From assembly GCF_000739815.1 (NCBI RefSeq), contig NZ_BBJJ01000008.1, positions 124,001 to 188,000 on the forward strand: a DNA stretch of 64,000 nt, in the 5' to 3' direction. Of the stretch, positions 8,549 through 18,469 are shown piece by piece. The position numbers were made by a program, and so were the translations under genes. Within the stretch, counting starts at the first letter, position 1; the number at the start of each line of letters is the position of its first letter. The notes beneath the pieces were generated by a model, which was given only the letters and a program-made list of their open reading frames with translations, searched no databases and was not told where the DNA came from. Source of the DNA: Paraburkholderia mimosarum LMG 23256 = NBRC 106338 (lineage in GTDB: Bacteria > Pseudomonadota > Gammaproteobacteria > Burkholderiales > Burkholderiaceae).

Positions 8549-9466
8549 ATGAGCATGACGACGTTTCGATCGACGTTTCGATTACGCAAGCCCAGTGCGC
8601 TGCCGGGATTCGGCATCACGCTCGGCATCACGGTGGCGTATCTGAGCCTCGTGGTGCTCATTCCGCTTGCCGCCACCTTCCTGAAGACCGCGACGCTCGA
8701 CTGGAGCCAGTTCGTGCGCGCCGTGTGGTCGCCACGCGTGATCGCGTCGTACCGGCTCACCTTTACGGCCGCGCTCGGCGCCGCGCTGATCAACGCGGTG
8801 TTCGGCTTTCTGCTCGCGTGGGTGCTGGTGCGCTATACGTTCCCGTTCAAGCGTTTGATCGATGCGCTCGTCGACCTGCCGTTCGCGTTGCCGACCTCCG
8901 TGGCCGGCATTTCGCTTGCCGCCGTTTATGCGGGCAATGGCTGGATCGGCCAGTTCCTGGAACCGCTCGGGCTCAAGGTCGCGTTCACGCCGCTCGGCGT
9001 GCTCGTGGCGCTGACCTTCATCGGCCTGCCGTTCGTCGTGCGCACGGTGCAACCGGTGCTCGAGGACTTCGAGCGCGAGCAGGAGGAGGCCGCGGCGTGC
9101 CTCGGCGCGTCGCGCTGGCTCACGTTCCGCCGCGTCGTGCTGCCCGCGCTGGTGCCGGCGCTGCTCACCGGCTTCGCGCTCGCCTTCGCGCGTGCGCTGG
9201 GCGAGTACGGCTCGGTCATCTTCATCGCGGGCAACGTGCCGATGAAGTCGGAGATCACGTCGCTCCTCATCATCACGAAGCTCGAACAGTACGATTACGC
9301 GGGCGCGACGGCGCTCGCCGTGGTCATGCTTTGCGTCTCCTTCGTCATGCTGCTCCTCATCAATTCGCTGCAGTGGTATCTGCAACGCCGCACGAGCCGG
9401 GGTATCACCTCGGGCGGCGCGCCGCATGCCGTTGCGGGCGCAACGATCGCGGGAGATGCGCAATGA
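8549..9466 (+). CDS. cysT: Sulfate ABC transporter permease CysT
   Basis: A 305-residue inner-membrane permease with six membrane segments, the first around residues 18-45. The EAA loop reads [28 protein letters not shown], the contact point for the CysA ATPase. It pairs with CysW to form the sulfate channel. The stop codon overlaps the cysW start (ATGA at 9463-9466), showing translational coupling. The C-terminal 25 residues are a low-complexity tail. Transcription probably comes from the sbp promoter by read-through. Confidence 0.96.
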   Translation: MSMTTFRSTFRLRKPSALPGFGITLGITVAYLSLVVLIPLAATFLKTATLDWSQFVRAVWSPRVIASYRLTFTAALGAALINAVFGFLLAWVLVRYTFPFKRLIDALVDLPFALPTSVAGISLAAVYAGNGWIGQFLEPLGLKVAFTPLGVLVALTFIGLPFVVRTVQPVLEDFEREQEEAAACLGASRWLTFRRVVLPALVPALLTGFALAFARALGEYGSVIFIAGNVPMKSEITSLLIITKLEQYDYAGATALAVVMLCVSFVMLLLINSLQWYLQRRTSRGITSGGAPHAVAGATIAGDAQ

Positions 9467-10434
9467 GCACGCTGCCGCAACAACGAAGCACACGCCGGCT
9501 GGATCCGGTCACCGAAGCCGCCTGGGTGCGCTGGCTGCTCACGGGCGTAGCGCTCGTGTTTCTGGCGCTGTTTCTGGTGGTGCCGCTCGTCGCGGTGTTC
9601 TGGCAGGCGCTTTCGAAAGGCATTGGCTTCTATTTCGAATCGCTAGCCGACCCCGACGCGCTCTCGGCGATCAAGCTCACGCTCATCACGGCGGCGATCG
9701 CCGTGCCGCTCAATCTGGCGTTCGGCCTCGCGGCTTCGTGGGCGATCGCGAAGTTCGAGTTTCGCGGCAAGGCGCTGCTCACCACGTTGATCGATTTGCC
9801 GTTCTCGGTCTCGCCCGTGATTTCGGGTCTCATCTATGTGCTGCTGTTCGGCGCGCAGGGCTGGCTCGGCCCGTGGCTCGCGGACCACGACGTGCAGATC
9901 ATCTTCGCCGTGCCGGGCATCGTGCTCGCGACGATCTTCGTGACGTTCCCGTTCGTCGCGCGTGAACTGATCCCGCTCATGCAGGCGCAAGGCAGCGACG
10001 AGGAAGAGGCCGCGCACGTGCTGGGCGCCTCGGGCTGGCAGATGTTCCGCCGCGTCACGCTGCCCAACATCCGCTGGGGCTTGCTGTACGGCGTGATTCT
10101 TTGCAATGCGCGCGCGATGGGCGAGTTCGGTGCCGTCTCGGTGGTGTCGGGACATATTCGCGGACAGACCGACACGATGCCGCTGCATGTCGAGATCCTT
10201 TACAACGAGTACAACTTCGCGGCGGCGTTCGCCGTGGCCTCGCTGCTCGCGTTGCTCGCGCTCGTCACGCTCGGCCTGAAGCTGCTCGCGGAGCGCCGTC
10301 TTTCGGCCGAGCTGCGCGGCGCGCACGACGTTCCCGCGTACGCCGGTGCCCCGGCCGCAGCGTTGCAACAACCCTCGAAGCATGCCGCTGCGCCTCGCGT
10401 GGTGCGTCAACCGGTACATTTGGGAGAGCAATAA
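9463..10434 (+). CDS. cysW: Sulfate ABC transporter permease CysW
   Basis: A 323-residue partner of CysT. The true start is the ATG at 9463, which overlaps the cysT stop; an open frame extends upstream but is shadow sequence. It has six membrane segments and the EAA loop [31 protein letters not shown]. The conserved [29 protein letters not shown] stretch is characteristic of CysW. The tail after residue about 280 is Ala/Pro-rich. It acts in the inner membrane in the sulfate/thiosulfate importer. Confidence 0.96.
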   Translation: MSTLPQQRSTRRLDPVTEAAWVRWLLTGVALVFLALFLVVPLVAVFWQALSKGIGFYFESLADPDALSAIKLTLITAAIAVPLNLAFGLAASWAIAKFEFRGKALLTTLIDLPFSVSPVISGLIYVLLFGAQGWLGPWLADHDVQIIFAVPGIVLATIFVTFPFVARELIPLMQAQGSDEEEAAHVLGASGWQMFRRVTLPNIRWGLLYGVILCNARAMGEFGAVSVVSGHIRGQTDTMPLHVEILYNEYNFAAAFAVASLLALLALVTLGLKLLAERRLSAELRGAHDVPAYAGAPAAALQQPSKHAAAPRVVRQPVHLGEQ

Positions 10435-10436
10435 AG

Positions 10437-11495
10437 ATGGCCATCACCGTCACCAATCTGCAAAAGCGCTTCGGCAACTTCACCGCGCTCGACAACGTGT
10501 CGCTCGACTTTCCGGCGGGCGAGCTCGTCGCGTTGCTCGGACCGTCCGGCTGCGGCAAGACCACGCTCCTGCGCGTGATCGCGGGCCTCGAATACGCGGA
10601 CGCGGGCCAGGTCGTGCTGCAAGGCCAGGACGTAGGCGAGGTGGGGGCGCGCGAGCGTCAGGTGGGCTTCGTGTTCCAGCACTACGCACTCTTTCGCCAC
10701 ATGACGGTGTTCGAGAACGTGGCATTCGGCCTGCGCGTGAAGCCCCGCGGCGAGCGGCCCTCGGAGGCCGTGATTCGCGAAAAGGTGCACGAACTGCTCA
10801 AGCTCGTGCAGCTCGACTGGCTCGCGCAGCGCTACCCGTCCGAGCTGTCGGGCGGCCAGCGTCAGCGCATTGCGCTCGCCCGCGCGCTCGCCGTGGAGCC
10901 GAAGGTGCTGCTGCTCGACGAGCCATTCGGCGCGCTCGACGCCAAGGTGCGCAAGGAGTTGCGCTCATGGCTGCGCCGCCTGCACGACGACCTGCACATC
11001 TCGACGATCTTCGTCACGCACGATCAGGAAGAAGCGCTCGAAGTGGCCGATCGCATCGTCGTGATGAACCATGGACGCGTGGAGCAGGTAGGAAGCCCGC
11101 AGGACGTCTACGATCATCCGCAGTCGGCGTTCGTCTACGAATTCCTCGGCGCGGCGAACCGTCTGCGCGGCAACGTGGACGCGCGCGGCTTCGTGGCCGA
11201 CGGCGCGGACCAGCCGATCTCAGTACGTGCCGGCTTCGAGGGCCCGGCGCTCGCCTACGTGCGGCCTCACGATCTCGTGCTGCATCGCGAAGCGAGCGAT
11301 CATCGCGACGGCATCGTCGTCGACGTGCGCCGCGTGGTGACGCTGGGCGGCTCGGTGCGCGTGGAGCTGGAGAGCCGCACGGGCGGGGCGCTCGAAGCCG
11401 AGCTCGACCGCGAGTCGTGGCGCGCGCTGGGGCTCGCGGTGGGCGAGGGCGTCACGGCGGTGCCACGCGGCCTGCGCGTTTTCCCCGCGCAATGA
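10437..11495 (+). CDS. cysA: Sulfate ABC transporter ATP-binding protein CysA
   Basis: A 352-residue ATPase of the sulfate importer. It contains Walker A GPSGCGKT, signature LSGGQRQR, Walker B VLLLDEPF and switch region [17 protein letters not shown], followed by a C-terminal TOBE-like regulatory domain (from about residue 240: [26 protein letters not shown]). The ATG at 10437 lies 2 bp after the cysW stop and 7 bp after a GGGAGAG site. Standard length for the family. Confidence 0.97.
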   Translation: MAITVTNLQKRFGNFTALDNVSLDFPAGELVALLGPSGCGKTTLLRVIAGLEYADAGQVVLQGQDVGEVGARERQVGFVFQHYALFRHMTVFENVAFGLRVKPRGERPSEAVIREKVHELLKLVQLDWLAQRYPSELSGGQRQRIALARALAVEPKVLLLDEPFGALDAKVRKELRSWLRRLHDDLHISTIFVTHDQEEALEVADRIVVMNHGRVEQVGSPQDVYDHPQSAFVYEFLGAANRLRGNVDARGFVADGADQPISVRAGFEGPALAYVRPHDLVLHREASDHRDGIVVDVRRVVTLGGSVRVELESRTGGALEAELDRESWRALGLAVGEGVTAVPRGLRVFPAQ

Positions 11496-11567
11496 GCGCA
11501 TGATTCGCGCGAAAGCGCTCGCATCGAATAAAACGAATAAACGGTCAGCAGTATCGGAGAAAAGACG

Positions 11568-12494
11568 ATGAATTTTCAGCAGTTGCGTTTCGTGCGCGAA
11601 GCCGTACGGCAGAACATGAACCTGACCGAAGTGGCGAACGTGCTGTATACGTCGCAGTCGGGCGTTTCGAAGCAGATCAAGGATCTCGAAGACGAACTCG
11701 GCGTGGACATCTTCATTCGCCGCGGCAAGCGCCTCACGGGCCTCACGGAGCCGGGCAAGGCGGTGCATCAGCTGATCGAGCGCATGCTGCTCGACGCCGA
11801 GAACCTGCGCCGCGTGGCGCGTCAGTTCGCGGATCAGGACAGCGGCCACCTCGTCGTCGCCACCACGCACACGCAGGCGCGCTACGCGCTGCCCAAGGTC
11901 GTGCACCAGTTCCGCGAAGTGTTTCCGAAGGTTCACCTCGCGCTGCGCCAGGGCAACCCGCAGCAGATCGCCCAGATGATCATCAACGGCGAGGCCGACA
12001 TCGGCATCTCGACCGAGGCGCTCGACCGCTACGCGGACATCGTCACCTTTCCGTGCTATTCGTGGCATCACGTGGTGGTCGTGCCGAAGAGCCATCCGCT
12101 CGTGGGCCGCGAGAATCTCACGCTCGAAGACGTGGCCGAATATCCGGTCATCACCTACGATCAGGACTTCACGGGCCGCTCGCATATCGACCAGGCCTTC
12201 GCCAAGGCGGGCGTGGTGCCCGACGTCGTGCTGACCGCCATCGACGCCGACGTGATCAAAACCTACGTCGAACTCGGCATGGGCGTGGGCATCGTCGCGG
12301 CGATGGCCTACGACCCGAAGCGTGACAGCGAACTCGTCGCACTCGACACGGAGCATCTGTTCGATGCGAGCACGACGCGGGTGGGCCTGCGCAAGGGCGC
12401 GTTCCTGCGCCAATATGCATACCGGCTCATCGAGATGTTCGCGCCGCAGCTCAACGAGCAGCAGATCGCCAGCCAGTTGCGCGAGCCGGGCTGA
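11568..12494 (+). CDS. cysB: LysR-type regulator CysB
   Basis: A 308-residue master activator of sulfate assimilation. The N-terminal winged helix-turn-helix (NLTEVANVLYTSQSGVSKQIKDLEDELGVDIF) is followed by an effector domain with ATTHTQARYALP, the sulfate/N-acetylserine-binding threonines of CysB, and ITYDQDFTGRSHID. Cbl is a close relative, but the position directly behind sbp-cysTWA and the overall match favour CysB. It probably activates the transporter operon in front of it when sulfur is limiting. Slightly shorter than E. coli CysB at the C-terminus. Confidence 0.95.
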   Translation: MNFQQLRFVREAVRQNMNLTEVANVLYTSQSGVSKQIKDLEDELGVDIFIRRGKRLTGLTEPGKAVHQLIERMLLDAENLRRVARQFADQDSGHLVVATTHTQARYALPKVVHQFREVFPKVHLALRQGNPQQIAQMIINGEADIGISTEALDRYADIVTFPCYSWHHVVVVPKSHPLVGRENLTLEDVAEYPVITYDQDFTGRSHIDQAFAKAGVVPDVVLTAIDADVIKTYVELGMGVGIVAAMAYDPKRDSELVALDTEHLFDASTTRVGLRKGAFLRQYAYRLIEMFAPQLNEQQIASQLREPG

Positions 12495-12539
12495 AGTCCG
12501 GTTTTCCCGGCGGCCGGCGGATCGCTTAAAATCGCCGCC

Positions 12540-13565
12540 ATGAACACATCCACTTCCTCTTCTGCGGCGGCCCGTGGGCTGCCGCGCATTGCGGTGCTCG
12601 CCACGGGCGGCACGATCGCCGGCTCCGCGGCGGACGCGGCGAACACCGCCGGCTACCAGGCCGGTGTAATCGGTGTCGCCCAGCTGCTCGCGGCCGTGCC
12701 GGGCCTCGACGCCATCGCGCAGATCCATGCCGAGCAGGTCGCGAGCATCGACAGCAAGGACATGTCGCTCGCGTTGTGGACGACGCTCGCTCAGCGCGTG
12801 AACGATGTGCTGGCAAGCGACGAGATCGACGGCGTGGTGATCACGCACGGCACCGATACGCTCGAAGAAACCGCGTATCTGCTGCACCTCACGGTGAAGA
12901 GCGCGAAGCCGTGCATCTTGACGGCCGCCATGCGCCCCGCCACGGCGCTTTCGGCCGACGGCCCGCTCAATCTGCTCAACGCCGTCACGCTTGCCGCGAG
13001 CGAAGCGGCGACAGGGCAGGGCGTGCTGGTGGCGTTCAACAACCGCATCCATTGCGCGCGCGACGTCGCGAAGATCAGCACCTACGCGGTGGATGCATTC
13101 CAGTCGCCCGAAATCGGCGCGCTGGGCTGGGTACAGGATGGGCGCGTCGAATTTCAGCGCCGCGCGCTGCGCCCGCATACGGTGGACGCACCGTTCAGCG
13201 CCACTGCGCAATGGCCGCAGGTCGAGATCGTGACGAGCTACGCGGGCGTCTCGCGCGCGGCAGTGGAGGCGCTCGTGGCCGCGGGTGTGGATGGTTTCGT
13301 CGTGGCCGGCACCGGTAACGGCTCGATTCACGCCGGCTTGCAGCAGTCGCTGGCCGAGGCGGCCGCAAGGGGTGTCGCAGTCGTGCGCGCCTCGCGCGTA
13401 GGCTCGGGCCATGTGATGCACAACGGCGCGGCGAAGGACGATGCGCTCGGGTTCGTCTCCGCTGGCTCGCTCAGCCCTTACAAGGCGCGTGTGCTGCTAC
13501 TGCTCGCGCTTGCCGCGGGCGCAGTCGACAAAGAGGCGTTGCAGAACGCATTCGATACATACTGA
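12540..13565 (+). CDS. L-asparaginase
   Basis: A 341-residue asparaginase/glutaminase-family protein that hydrolyses L-asparagine to aspartate and ammonia. The first catalytic threonine lies in LATGGTIAG (about residues 20-28), the second in VVITHGTDTLEETAYLL, with the conserved LTAAMRPATALSADGPLNL lysine-loop region after it and VVAGTGNGSIHAGL in the C-terminal domain. No clear signal peptide is visible at the Ser/Ala-rich N-terminus, so a cytoplasmic location is more likely although the sequence resembles type II enzymes. A strong bidirectional terminator follows. Substrate preference (Asn versus Gln) cannot be told. Confidence 0.93.
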   Translation: MNTSTSSSAAARGLPRIAVLATGGTIAGSAADAANTAGYQAGVIGVAQLLAAVPGLDAIAQIHAEQVASIDSKDMSLALWTTLAQRVNDVLASDEIDGVVITHGTDTLEETAYLLHLTVKSAKPCILTAAMRPATALSADGPLNLLNAVTLAASEAATGQGVLVAFNNRIHCARDVAKISTYAVDAFQSPEIGALGWVQDGRVEFQRRALRPHTVDAPFSATAQWPQVEIVTSYAGVSRAAVEALVAAGVDGFVVAGTGNGSIHAGLQQSLAEAAARGVAVVRASRVGSGHVMHNGAAKDDALGFVSAGSLSPYKARVLLLLALAAGAVDKEALQNAFDTY

Positions 13566-13605
13566 GCGAACGCGCGTTCAGAACACAAGCATCGCACGAA
13601 AGACA

Positions 13606-13640
13606 AACAGGCCTGGCGAGTTCGCCAGGCCTGTTGCTTT
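13606..13640. terminator. Bidirectional terminator between the asparaginase and kbp genes
   Basis: AACAGGCCTGGCGA (13606-13619) and TCGCCAGGCCTGTT (13622-13635) form a 14-bp perfect stem, followed by TTT on the plus strand and T-rich sequence on the minus strand. It lies between convergent genes and can serve both. Confidence 0.9.
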
Positions 13641-13652
13641 TGCAGCCGCGAC

Positions 13653-14141
13653 TTACTGCAGCGGCGGAATCACGAGCACCTGACCCGGATAGATTTTGTC
13701 CGGGCTCTTGAGCATCGGCGTGTTCGCCTGGAAGATCAGGTCGTTCTTCGCGCCACTGCCGTAGTACTTCTCGGCCATCTTCCAGAGGTTGTCGCCGGAG
13801 ACCACGGTGTGGTGCTGCGCTTCGGGCGCTGGGTTCGTCACGGTCATCTGGTCGTCGACCTTGTCGACGTTCTGCACGTTGCCCGCCGCGACGAGGATTT
13901 TCTCCTTCGTCGGCTGGTCGGCGGCGTTGCCTGTCACCGTGACGGTGTGCGAGGCGCCGTCATAGGTCACGCCGAGGTTATCGGCGTCGAGACCTTGCGA
14001 GCGGATATAGGCGACGATCGCGTCGGCCGCCTTCTGGTTCTGGTCGGCGGGCGCCGCGTCTGATTGCGCGGCGGCGGCCGGCGCAGCGGCCGTGCCAAAC
14101 AGTTTTTCGCCGGCTTCCTTGATGAAATTGATAATGCCCAT
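13653..14141 (-). CDS. kbp: BON and LysM domain protein, Kbp/YgaU-like
   Basis: A 162-residue protein resembling E. coli Kbp (YgaU), a potassium-binding protein. The N-terminus MGIINFIKEAGEKLFG matches the family. A BON domain follows (about 35-100, ADNLGVTYDGASHTVTVTGNAADQPTKEKILVAAGNVQNVDKVDDQM), then a C-terminal LysM domain (about 112-160, HTVVSGDNLWKMAEKYYG...LKSPDKIYPGQVLVIPPLQ). An Ala-rich insertion at 17-32 is not in the E. coli protein. Potassium binding is established for Kbp; here it is inferred. The gene is isolated and convergent with the asparaginase. Confidence 0.92.
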   Translation of the reverse strand: MGIINFIKEAGEKLFGTAAAPAAAAQSDAAPADQNQKAADAIVAYIRSQGLDADNLGVTYDGASHTVTVTGNAADQPTKEKILVAAGNVQNVDKVDDQMTVTNPAPEAQHHTVVSGDNLWKMAEKYYGSGAKNDLIFQANTPMLKSPDKIYPGQVLVIPPLQ

Positions 14142-14592
14142 CGATCACACTCCTCACGTGCTGGAAATGACTGGGTGGTGACGTACTACATCCACCTTGA
14201 TCCGTCCGCATGACAGACGGATGAAAGCACGATTCTAGAAACGCGGCCGCGCAGGGTCCATCGGGGCAGCGTCAAAGAGTGTGAAACGTGGGGGGAAAAG
14301 GGAAGCGAAACAAAAAAGGGCATCCGACAGGCGGACACCCGATGACGACGTCTGACCGACCAAGGCTTCCCCGTCGTCACCAGGTGCCGCTTTCGGACCC
14401 CACTGGCCGCCCTCAGCCCAGAGCGGCACCGATTTGCTCCGCGACGGTTGCCGCCGCCGCGAAGCGCCCCTCGGGAGGCTCGTGTGCTAACAGCCACTGC
14501 CGCTGCGCACGAGCCGGTATGCGTGATCCGGTTCTGGGGGCGGTGCGCGCTTAACCTCGCGCGAACCGCCTTCATGCAACCGGTAAACCAGC
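14142..14592. other. 451-bp region without a convincing gene
   Basis: It lies between kbp and glxR. A terminator for the glxR transcript is at 14312-14340. The 250 bp between that hairpin and the glxR stop hold no ORF I trust; short open stretches on the minus strand (for example one ending AEQIGAALG) have no start codon and no recognised family. It may be long 3' UTR or a worn gene remnant. Confidence 0.5.
14312..14340 (-). terminator. Terminator of the gcl-hyi-glxR transcript
   Basis: On the minus strand GGGTGTCCG (14340-14332) and CGGATGCCC (14326-14318) pair with two G-U wobbles around a CCTGT loop, followed by six T (14317-14312). It lies 250 bp past the glxR stop. Confidence 0.75.
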
Positions 14593-15498
14593 TCAAGCCG
14601 CCTTGACTTGCGCTTGCGGCTCGGCGATCTCGAAGTTCGCCATGATCTCGAGCGCGCGGATCATCGCCGAGTGGTCCCACGCCTTGCCGCCGTTCGCCAC
14701 GCACACGCTGAAGAGTTGCTGCGCGCTGGCCGTGTGGGGCAGGGCGATGCCGAGCTTGCGGGCGCCATCGATCGCCAGGTTCAGATCCTTCTGGTGCAGC
14801 TCGATGCGAAAGCCCGGGTTGAACGTGCGCTTCGTCATGCGCTCGCCGTGCACTTCGAGAATGCGCGACGAAGCGAAGCCTCCCATCAGCGCCTTGCGCA
14901 CACGCTCGGGGTCGGCGCCCGAACGTGCCGCGAACAGCAGCGCTTCGGCAACGGCCTCGATGTTGAGCGCGACGATGATCTGGTTCGCCACCTTGCAGGT
15001 CTGACCCGCGCCGTTGTCGCCGATGAGCGAGATGTTCTTGCCCATCAGTTCGAAGAGCGGCTTCGCGAGATCGAACGACTTCTGCGGGCCGCCCACCATG
15101 ATCGTGAGCGTGGCTTCCCGCGCGCCGACTTCGCCGCCAGAAACCGGCGCGTCGAGATAGTCGCAGCCGAGCGCGTTGATCTGCTTCGCGAACTGCTGCG
15201 TTTCGATCGGCGAGATCGAACTCATGTCGATCACGAGTTTGCCGGCCGAGAGACCTTTGGCGACACCATCGTCGGCGAACAGGACGTTGGCGACATCGGG
15301 CGTGTCGGGCACCATCACGATGACGATGTCCGAGGCCCTCGCGACAGCCGTCGAATCGGCGACGACTTCCGTTTGCGCGCGCAGGTCGTCGGGCACCGGA
15401 TACTTGCCGTTCACGGCGAGCGTGTGGCCGCCCTTGATGAGGTTGCGCGCCATGTGCGCGCCCATGATGCCCAGTCCAATAAAGCCAATCTTTGCCAT
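14593..15498 (-). CDS. glxR: 2-hydroxy-3-oxopropionate reductase (tartronate semialdehyde reductase)
   Basis: A 301-residue beta-hydroxyacid dehydrogenase. The Rossmann motif GFIGLGIMGAHMARNL is at residues 5-20. The substrate signature DAPVSGGEVGA is in the middle, and the catalytic lysine lies in GQTCKVANQ (about Lys171). It reduces tartronate semialdehyde made by Gcl to D-glycerate. It is the last gene of the gcl-hyi-glxR operon, 42 bp behind hyi. No glycerate kinase gene follows in the window, so that step must be encoded elsewhere. Operon context makes GlxR more likely than GarR or a 3-hydroxyisobutyrate dehydrogenase. Confidence 0.94.
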   Translation of the reverse strand: MAKIGFIGLGIMGAHMARNLIKGGHTLAVNGKYPVPDDLRAQTEVVADSTAVARASDIVIVMVPDTPDVANVLFADDGVAKGLSAGKLVIDMSSISPIETQQFAKQINALGCDYLDAPVSGGEVGAREATLTIMVGGPQKSFDLAKPLFELMGKNISLIGDNGAGQTCKVANQIIVALNIEAVAEALLFAARSGADPERVRKALMGGFASSRILEVHGERMTKRTFNPGFRIELHQKDLNLAIDGARKLGIALPHTASAQQLFSVCVANGGKAWDHSAMIRALEIMANFEIAEPQAQVKAA

Positions 15499-15540
15499 CT
15501 TCGTGTCTCCGATAAAGCGAATGCGGTTGTCTCTCGATAT

Positions 15541-16338
15541 TCAGGCGAGTTCGGCGGTGCGCAGCCGCGCGTTGCGCAGCCAGCCGAGACCTTCCGTGGT
15601 CGTCGTGCGCGGCTTGTACTCGCAGCCGATGTAACCCTCGTAGCCGAGCGTGTCGAGCAGATCGAAGAGGAACGGGTAGTGGATTTCACCCGTGCCCGGT
15701 TCGTTGCGGCCGGGGTTGTCGGCGAGCTGGATGTGGGCGATCTTCGCGAAGTGCTTCTTGATCGTCGCGGCGAGTTCGCCTTCCATGCGCTGCATGTGAT
15801 AGATGTCGTACTGCAGGAATACGTTGTCCGAGCCCGTCTGTGCGATGACGTCGAGCGCTTCGCCGGAGCGGTTCAGCGCGAAGCCGGGGATATCGTAAGA
15901 GTTGCAGGGTTCCACTAGCAGACGGATGCCTTCGCGCTTGAGTTCGCTGGCAGCGTAGCGCAGGTTCTCGACGATCGTGGCGAGCGCTGTCTCGCGATCG
16001 ACGCCAGCCGTCGGAATGCCGACGAGGCAATTGAGCTGCGGCACCTTCAGCGCCTTGGCATACTCGATTGCGCGGCCAACGCCTTCCTGGAACTCGCCGC
16101 GGCGATCGGGCAGGCAGGCAATGCCGCGCTCTCCCGCCTCCCAGTTGCCGGCCGGCAGATTGTGGAGCACGAGCTTCAGTCCGTTGATTTCGAGGCGCTC
16201 GGCCAGTTCGGCAGCTTTGTACGGATACGGGAAGAGGAATTCCACGGCGTCGAAGCCCGCAAGCGCGGCCGCGGCGAAGCGGTCGAGGAAGGGCATCTCG
16301 TTGAACAGCATGGTGAGATTCGCGGCAAATTTCGGCAT
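15541..16338 (-). CDS. hyi: Hydroxypyruvate isomerase
   Basis: A 265-residue TIM-barrel isomerase of the xylose-isomerase-like superfamily, interconverting hydroxypyruvate and tartronate semialdehyde. Typical motifs are MPKFAANLTMLFNEMPFLDRFAAAALAGFDAVEFLFPY at the N-terminus, LLVEPCNSYDIPGFALN (metal-binding Glu) and QLADNPGRNEPGTGEIHY (substrate loop), ending with GYIGCEYKPRTTTTEGLGWL. Length is standard. It sits between gcl and glxR on the same strand, as in other glyoxylate-utilisation operons. Confidence 0.95.
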   Translation of the reverse strand: MPKFAANLTMLFNEMPFLDRFAAAALAGFDAVEFLFPYPYKAAELAERLEINGLKLVLHNLPAGNWEAGERGIACLPDRRGEFQEGVGRAIEYAKALKVPQLNCLVGIPTAGVDRETALATIVENLRYAASELKREGIRLLVEPCNSYDIPGFALNRSGEALDVIAQTGSDNVFLQYDIYHMQRMEGELAATIKKHFAKIAHIQLADNPGRNEPGTGEIHYPFLFDLLDTLGYEGYIGCEYKPRTTTTEGLGWLRNARLRTAELA

Positions 16339-16447
16339 GGGTTCGTCTCTCGGGGCAATGAGTGTGGGTGAGAGTCCGCTTTTCGCACATCAGGGCTGGG
16401 TGCGAAAAGCGGGGGAATGCAAGTTGCGTTGCAGCGGCGTCGGATGA

Positions 16448-18223
16448 TCAGGATTGCAAAGCGATCGCTGTCGGCGCGTGCTCGGGCTTCTCGGCCAGCT
16501 CCTCGAACTCGTTGATCGCGTCGATTTCCGTGCCCATCGAGATGTTGGTCACGCGCTCCAGAATCACTTCGACGACGACCGGCACGCTGAACTCCGCAGC
16601 CATCGATTGCGCCTGCTTGAGCGCCGGGGCGATCTCCTCGGGCTTGAACACGCGCAGCGCCTTGCAGCCCAGGCCTTCGGCCACTGTTACGTGGTCGACG
16701 CCATAGCCGTTCACTTCGGGCGCGTTGATGTTCTCGAACGCGAGCTGCACGCAGAAGTCCATGTCGAACTGACGCTGCGCCTGACGGATCAGGCCGAGGT
16801 ACGAGTTGTTCACCACCACGTGAACGTACGGCAGCTTGAACTGCGCGCCCACGGCCAGCTCTTCGACCATGAACTGGAAGTCGTAGTCGCCCGAGAGCGC
16901 CACGATGGGGCGGGTCGGATCGGCCGCGCGCACGCCGAGCGCCGCTGGAATCGTCCAGCCGAGCGGGCCCGCCTGGCCGCAGTTGATCCAGTTGCGTGCC
17001 TTGTACACGTGCAGGAACTGCGCGCCCGCGATCTGCGAAAGGCCGATCGTGCTCACGTAGCAGGTGTCGCGGCCAAACGCCTTGTTCATCTCTTCGTACA
17101 CGCGCTGCGGCTTGATCGGCGTGTTCTCGAAATGCGTCTTGCGGTGCATCGTGCGTTTGCGCGCCTGGCAGTCGGCCACCCACGCGCTGCGGTCCTTCAA
17201 CTTGCCCGCGGCCTTCCATTGCTGCGCGACTTCGACGAAGAGCTCGAGCGCGGCCTTCGCATCGGACACGATGCCGAGATCGGGGCCGAACACGCGGCCG
17301 ATTTGCGTCGGTTCGATGTCGACGTGCACGAACTTGCGGCCCTTCGTGTAGACCTCGACGCTGCCCGTATGGCGGTTGGCCCAGCGGTTGCCCACGCCCA
17401 GCACGAAGTCCGAGGCGAGCATCGTGGCGTTGCCGTAGCGGTGCGAGGTCTGCAGGCCGACCATGCCGGCCATGAGCGGGTGGTCGTCGGCAATGGCGCC
17501 CCACGACATGAGCGTCGGGATGACCGGCACGCCCACCGTTTCGGCAAACTTGACGAGCAGGTCTTCGGCCGCCGCGTTGATCACGCCGCCGCCGGAAACG
17601 ATCAGCGGCCTCTCGCTCGCGTTGAGCAGTTCGAGCGCGGCTTCGATCTGCTTGCACGTGGCCTTCGGCTTGTAGACGGGCAGCGGCTCGTAGGTGTCGA
17701 TGTCGAACTCGATTTCGGCGAGCTGCACGTCGATGGGCAGATCGATCAACACCGGCCCGGGACGGCCCGAGCGCATGAGATGGAATGCCTGCTGGAATGC
17801 GCGCGGCACGAGCGCCGGCTCGCGCACGGTCACGGCCCACTTGGTGACGGGCTTGGCGATCGACTCGATGTCGACGGCCTGGAAGTCTTCCTTGTAGAGG
17901 CGGGCGCGCGGCGCCTGGCCCGTGATCGCGAGAATAGGAATCGAGTCGGCCTGGGCGGAATAGAGGCCCGTGATCATGTCGGTGCCCGCGGGGCCCGAGG
18001 TGCCGATGCACACGCCGATGTTGCCGGGTGCGGCGCGCGTATAACCCTCGGCCATGTGCGAAGCGCCCTCGACGTGGCGCGCCAGCACGTGGGTGATGCC
18101 GCCGGCCTTCTTCATCGCCGAGTAGAACGGATTGATGGCTGCGCCCGGCACGCCGAAAGCGGTATCGATGCCTTCTTTTTCGAGCACCAGCACGGCGGCG
18201 TCGACGGCTCTCATTTTGGCCAT
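16448..18223 (-). CDS. gcl: Glyoxylate carboligase
   Basis: A 591-residue ThDP enzyme condensing two glyoxylates to tartronate semialdehyde and CO2. The start [18 protein letters not shown] matches E. coli Gcl (593 residues). Position 51 is valine ([14 protein letters not shown]) instead of the glutamate that activates ThDP in nearly all relatives; this Val51 is the hallmark of Gcl. The C-terminal ThDP/Mg motif is [36 protein letters not shown]. The start at 18223 was chosen over a much longer upstream frame. First gene of the glyoxylate operon, divergent from a LysR gene. Confidence 0.97.
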   Translation of the reverse strand: MAKMRAVDAAVLVLEKEGIDTAFGVPGAAINPFYSAMKKAGGITHVLARHVEGASHMAEGYTRAAPGNIGVCIGTSGPAGTDMITGLYSAQADSIPILAITGQAPRARLYKEDFQAVDIESIAKPVTKWAVTVREPALVPRAFQQAFHLMRSGRPGPVLIDLPIDVQLAEIEFDIDTYEPLPVYKPKATCKQIEAALELLNASERPLIVSGGGVINAAAEDLLVKFAETVGVPVIPTLMSWGAIADDHPLMAGMVGLQTSHRYGNATMLASDFVLGVGNRWANRHTGSVEVYTKGRKFVHVDIEPTQIGRVFGPDLGIVSDAKAALELFVEVAQQWKAAGKLKDRSAWVADCQARKRTMHRKTHFENTPIKPQRVYEEMNKAFGRDTCYVSTIGLSQIAGAQFLHVYKARNWINCGQAGPLGWTIPAALGVRAADPTRPIVALSGDYDFQFMVEELAVGAQFKLPYVHVVVNNSYLGLIRQAQRQFDMDFCVQLAFENINAPEVNGYGVDHVTVAEGLGCKALRVFKPEEIAPALKQAQSMAAEFSVPVVVEVILERVTNISMGTEIDAINEFEELAEKPEHAPTAIALQS

Positions 18224-18300
18224 GAATGTCTCCTGAATGTCTCGTATGCAAGGAATGGCGAAGCGGTTGAGGCCCACTGTAGTGGCGCAGGAAAGGTTTG

Positions 18301-18331
18301 ATAAGATCAGTCTGGGTCGCTTATTTCGAAA
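18301..18331. promoter_or_regulatory. Putative LysR-type operator between gcl and its regulator
   Basis: The 246-bp divergent region holds ATAAG (18301-18305) and CTTAT (18320-18324) as a 5-bp inverted repeat, plus the palindrome TTTCGAAA at 18324-18331. LysR regulators commonly bind such dyads between their own gene and the target operon. The assignment is by position and symmetry only. Confidence 0.35.
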
Positions 18332-18469
18332 CAAAAAGTATGGAATGCTGGCGCGACGGGGCTTTGGGACATCCCGTTCAGCGCCAGGGGTGGCGTCGGC
18401 GCCTTCGGCGCGCGGCATGGGGCAGCAAGAGGCGCTCAAGCGCAACCTGCTGCCGACAGGAGACATGCA

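Noticed and set aside
11220..13421. 733-codon minus-strand frame across cysA, cysB and the asparaginase gene
   Set aside because: It runs antisense to three well-supported genes and has no family features.
14341..14592. Remnant of a glycerate kinase or hydroxypyruvate reductase gene behind glxR
   Set aside because: Such genes often follow glxR, but short open stretches here show no recognisable motif of either family, so a pseudogene call is not supported.
18068..18076. Val51 of Gcl as a broken catalytic residue
   Set aside because: Valine at this position instead of the ThDP-activating glutamate is normal and diagnostic for glyoxylate carboligase.
16454..18301. 615-codon open frame opposite gcl
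   Set aside because: An antisense shadow of a gene with clear family match; the translation is Arg/His/Ala-rich, as expected for the complement of high-GC codons.
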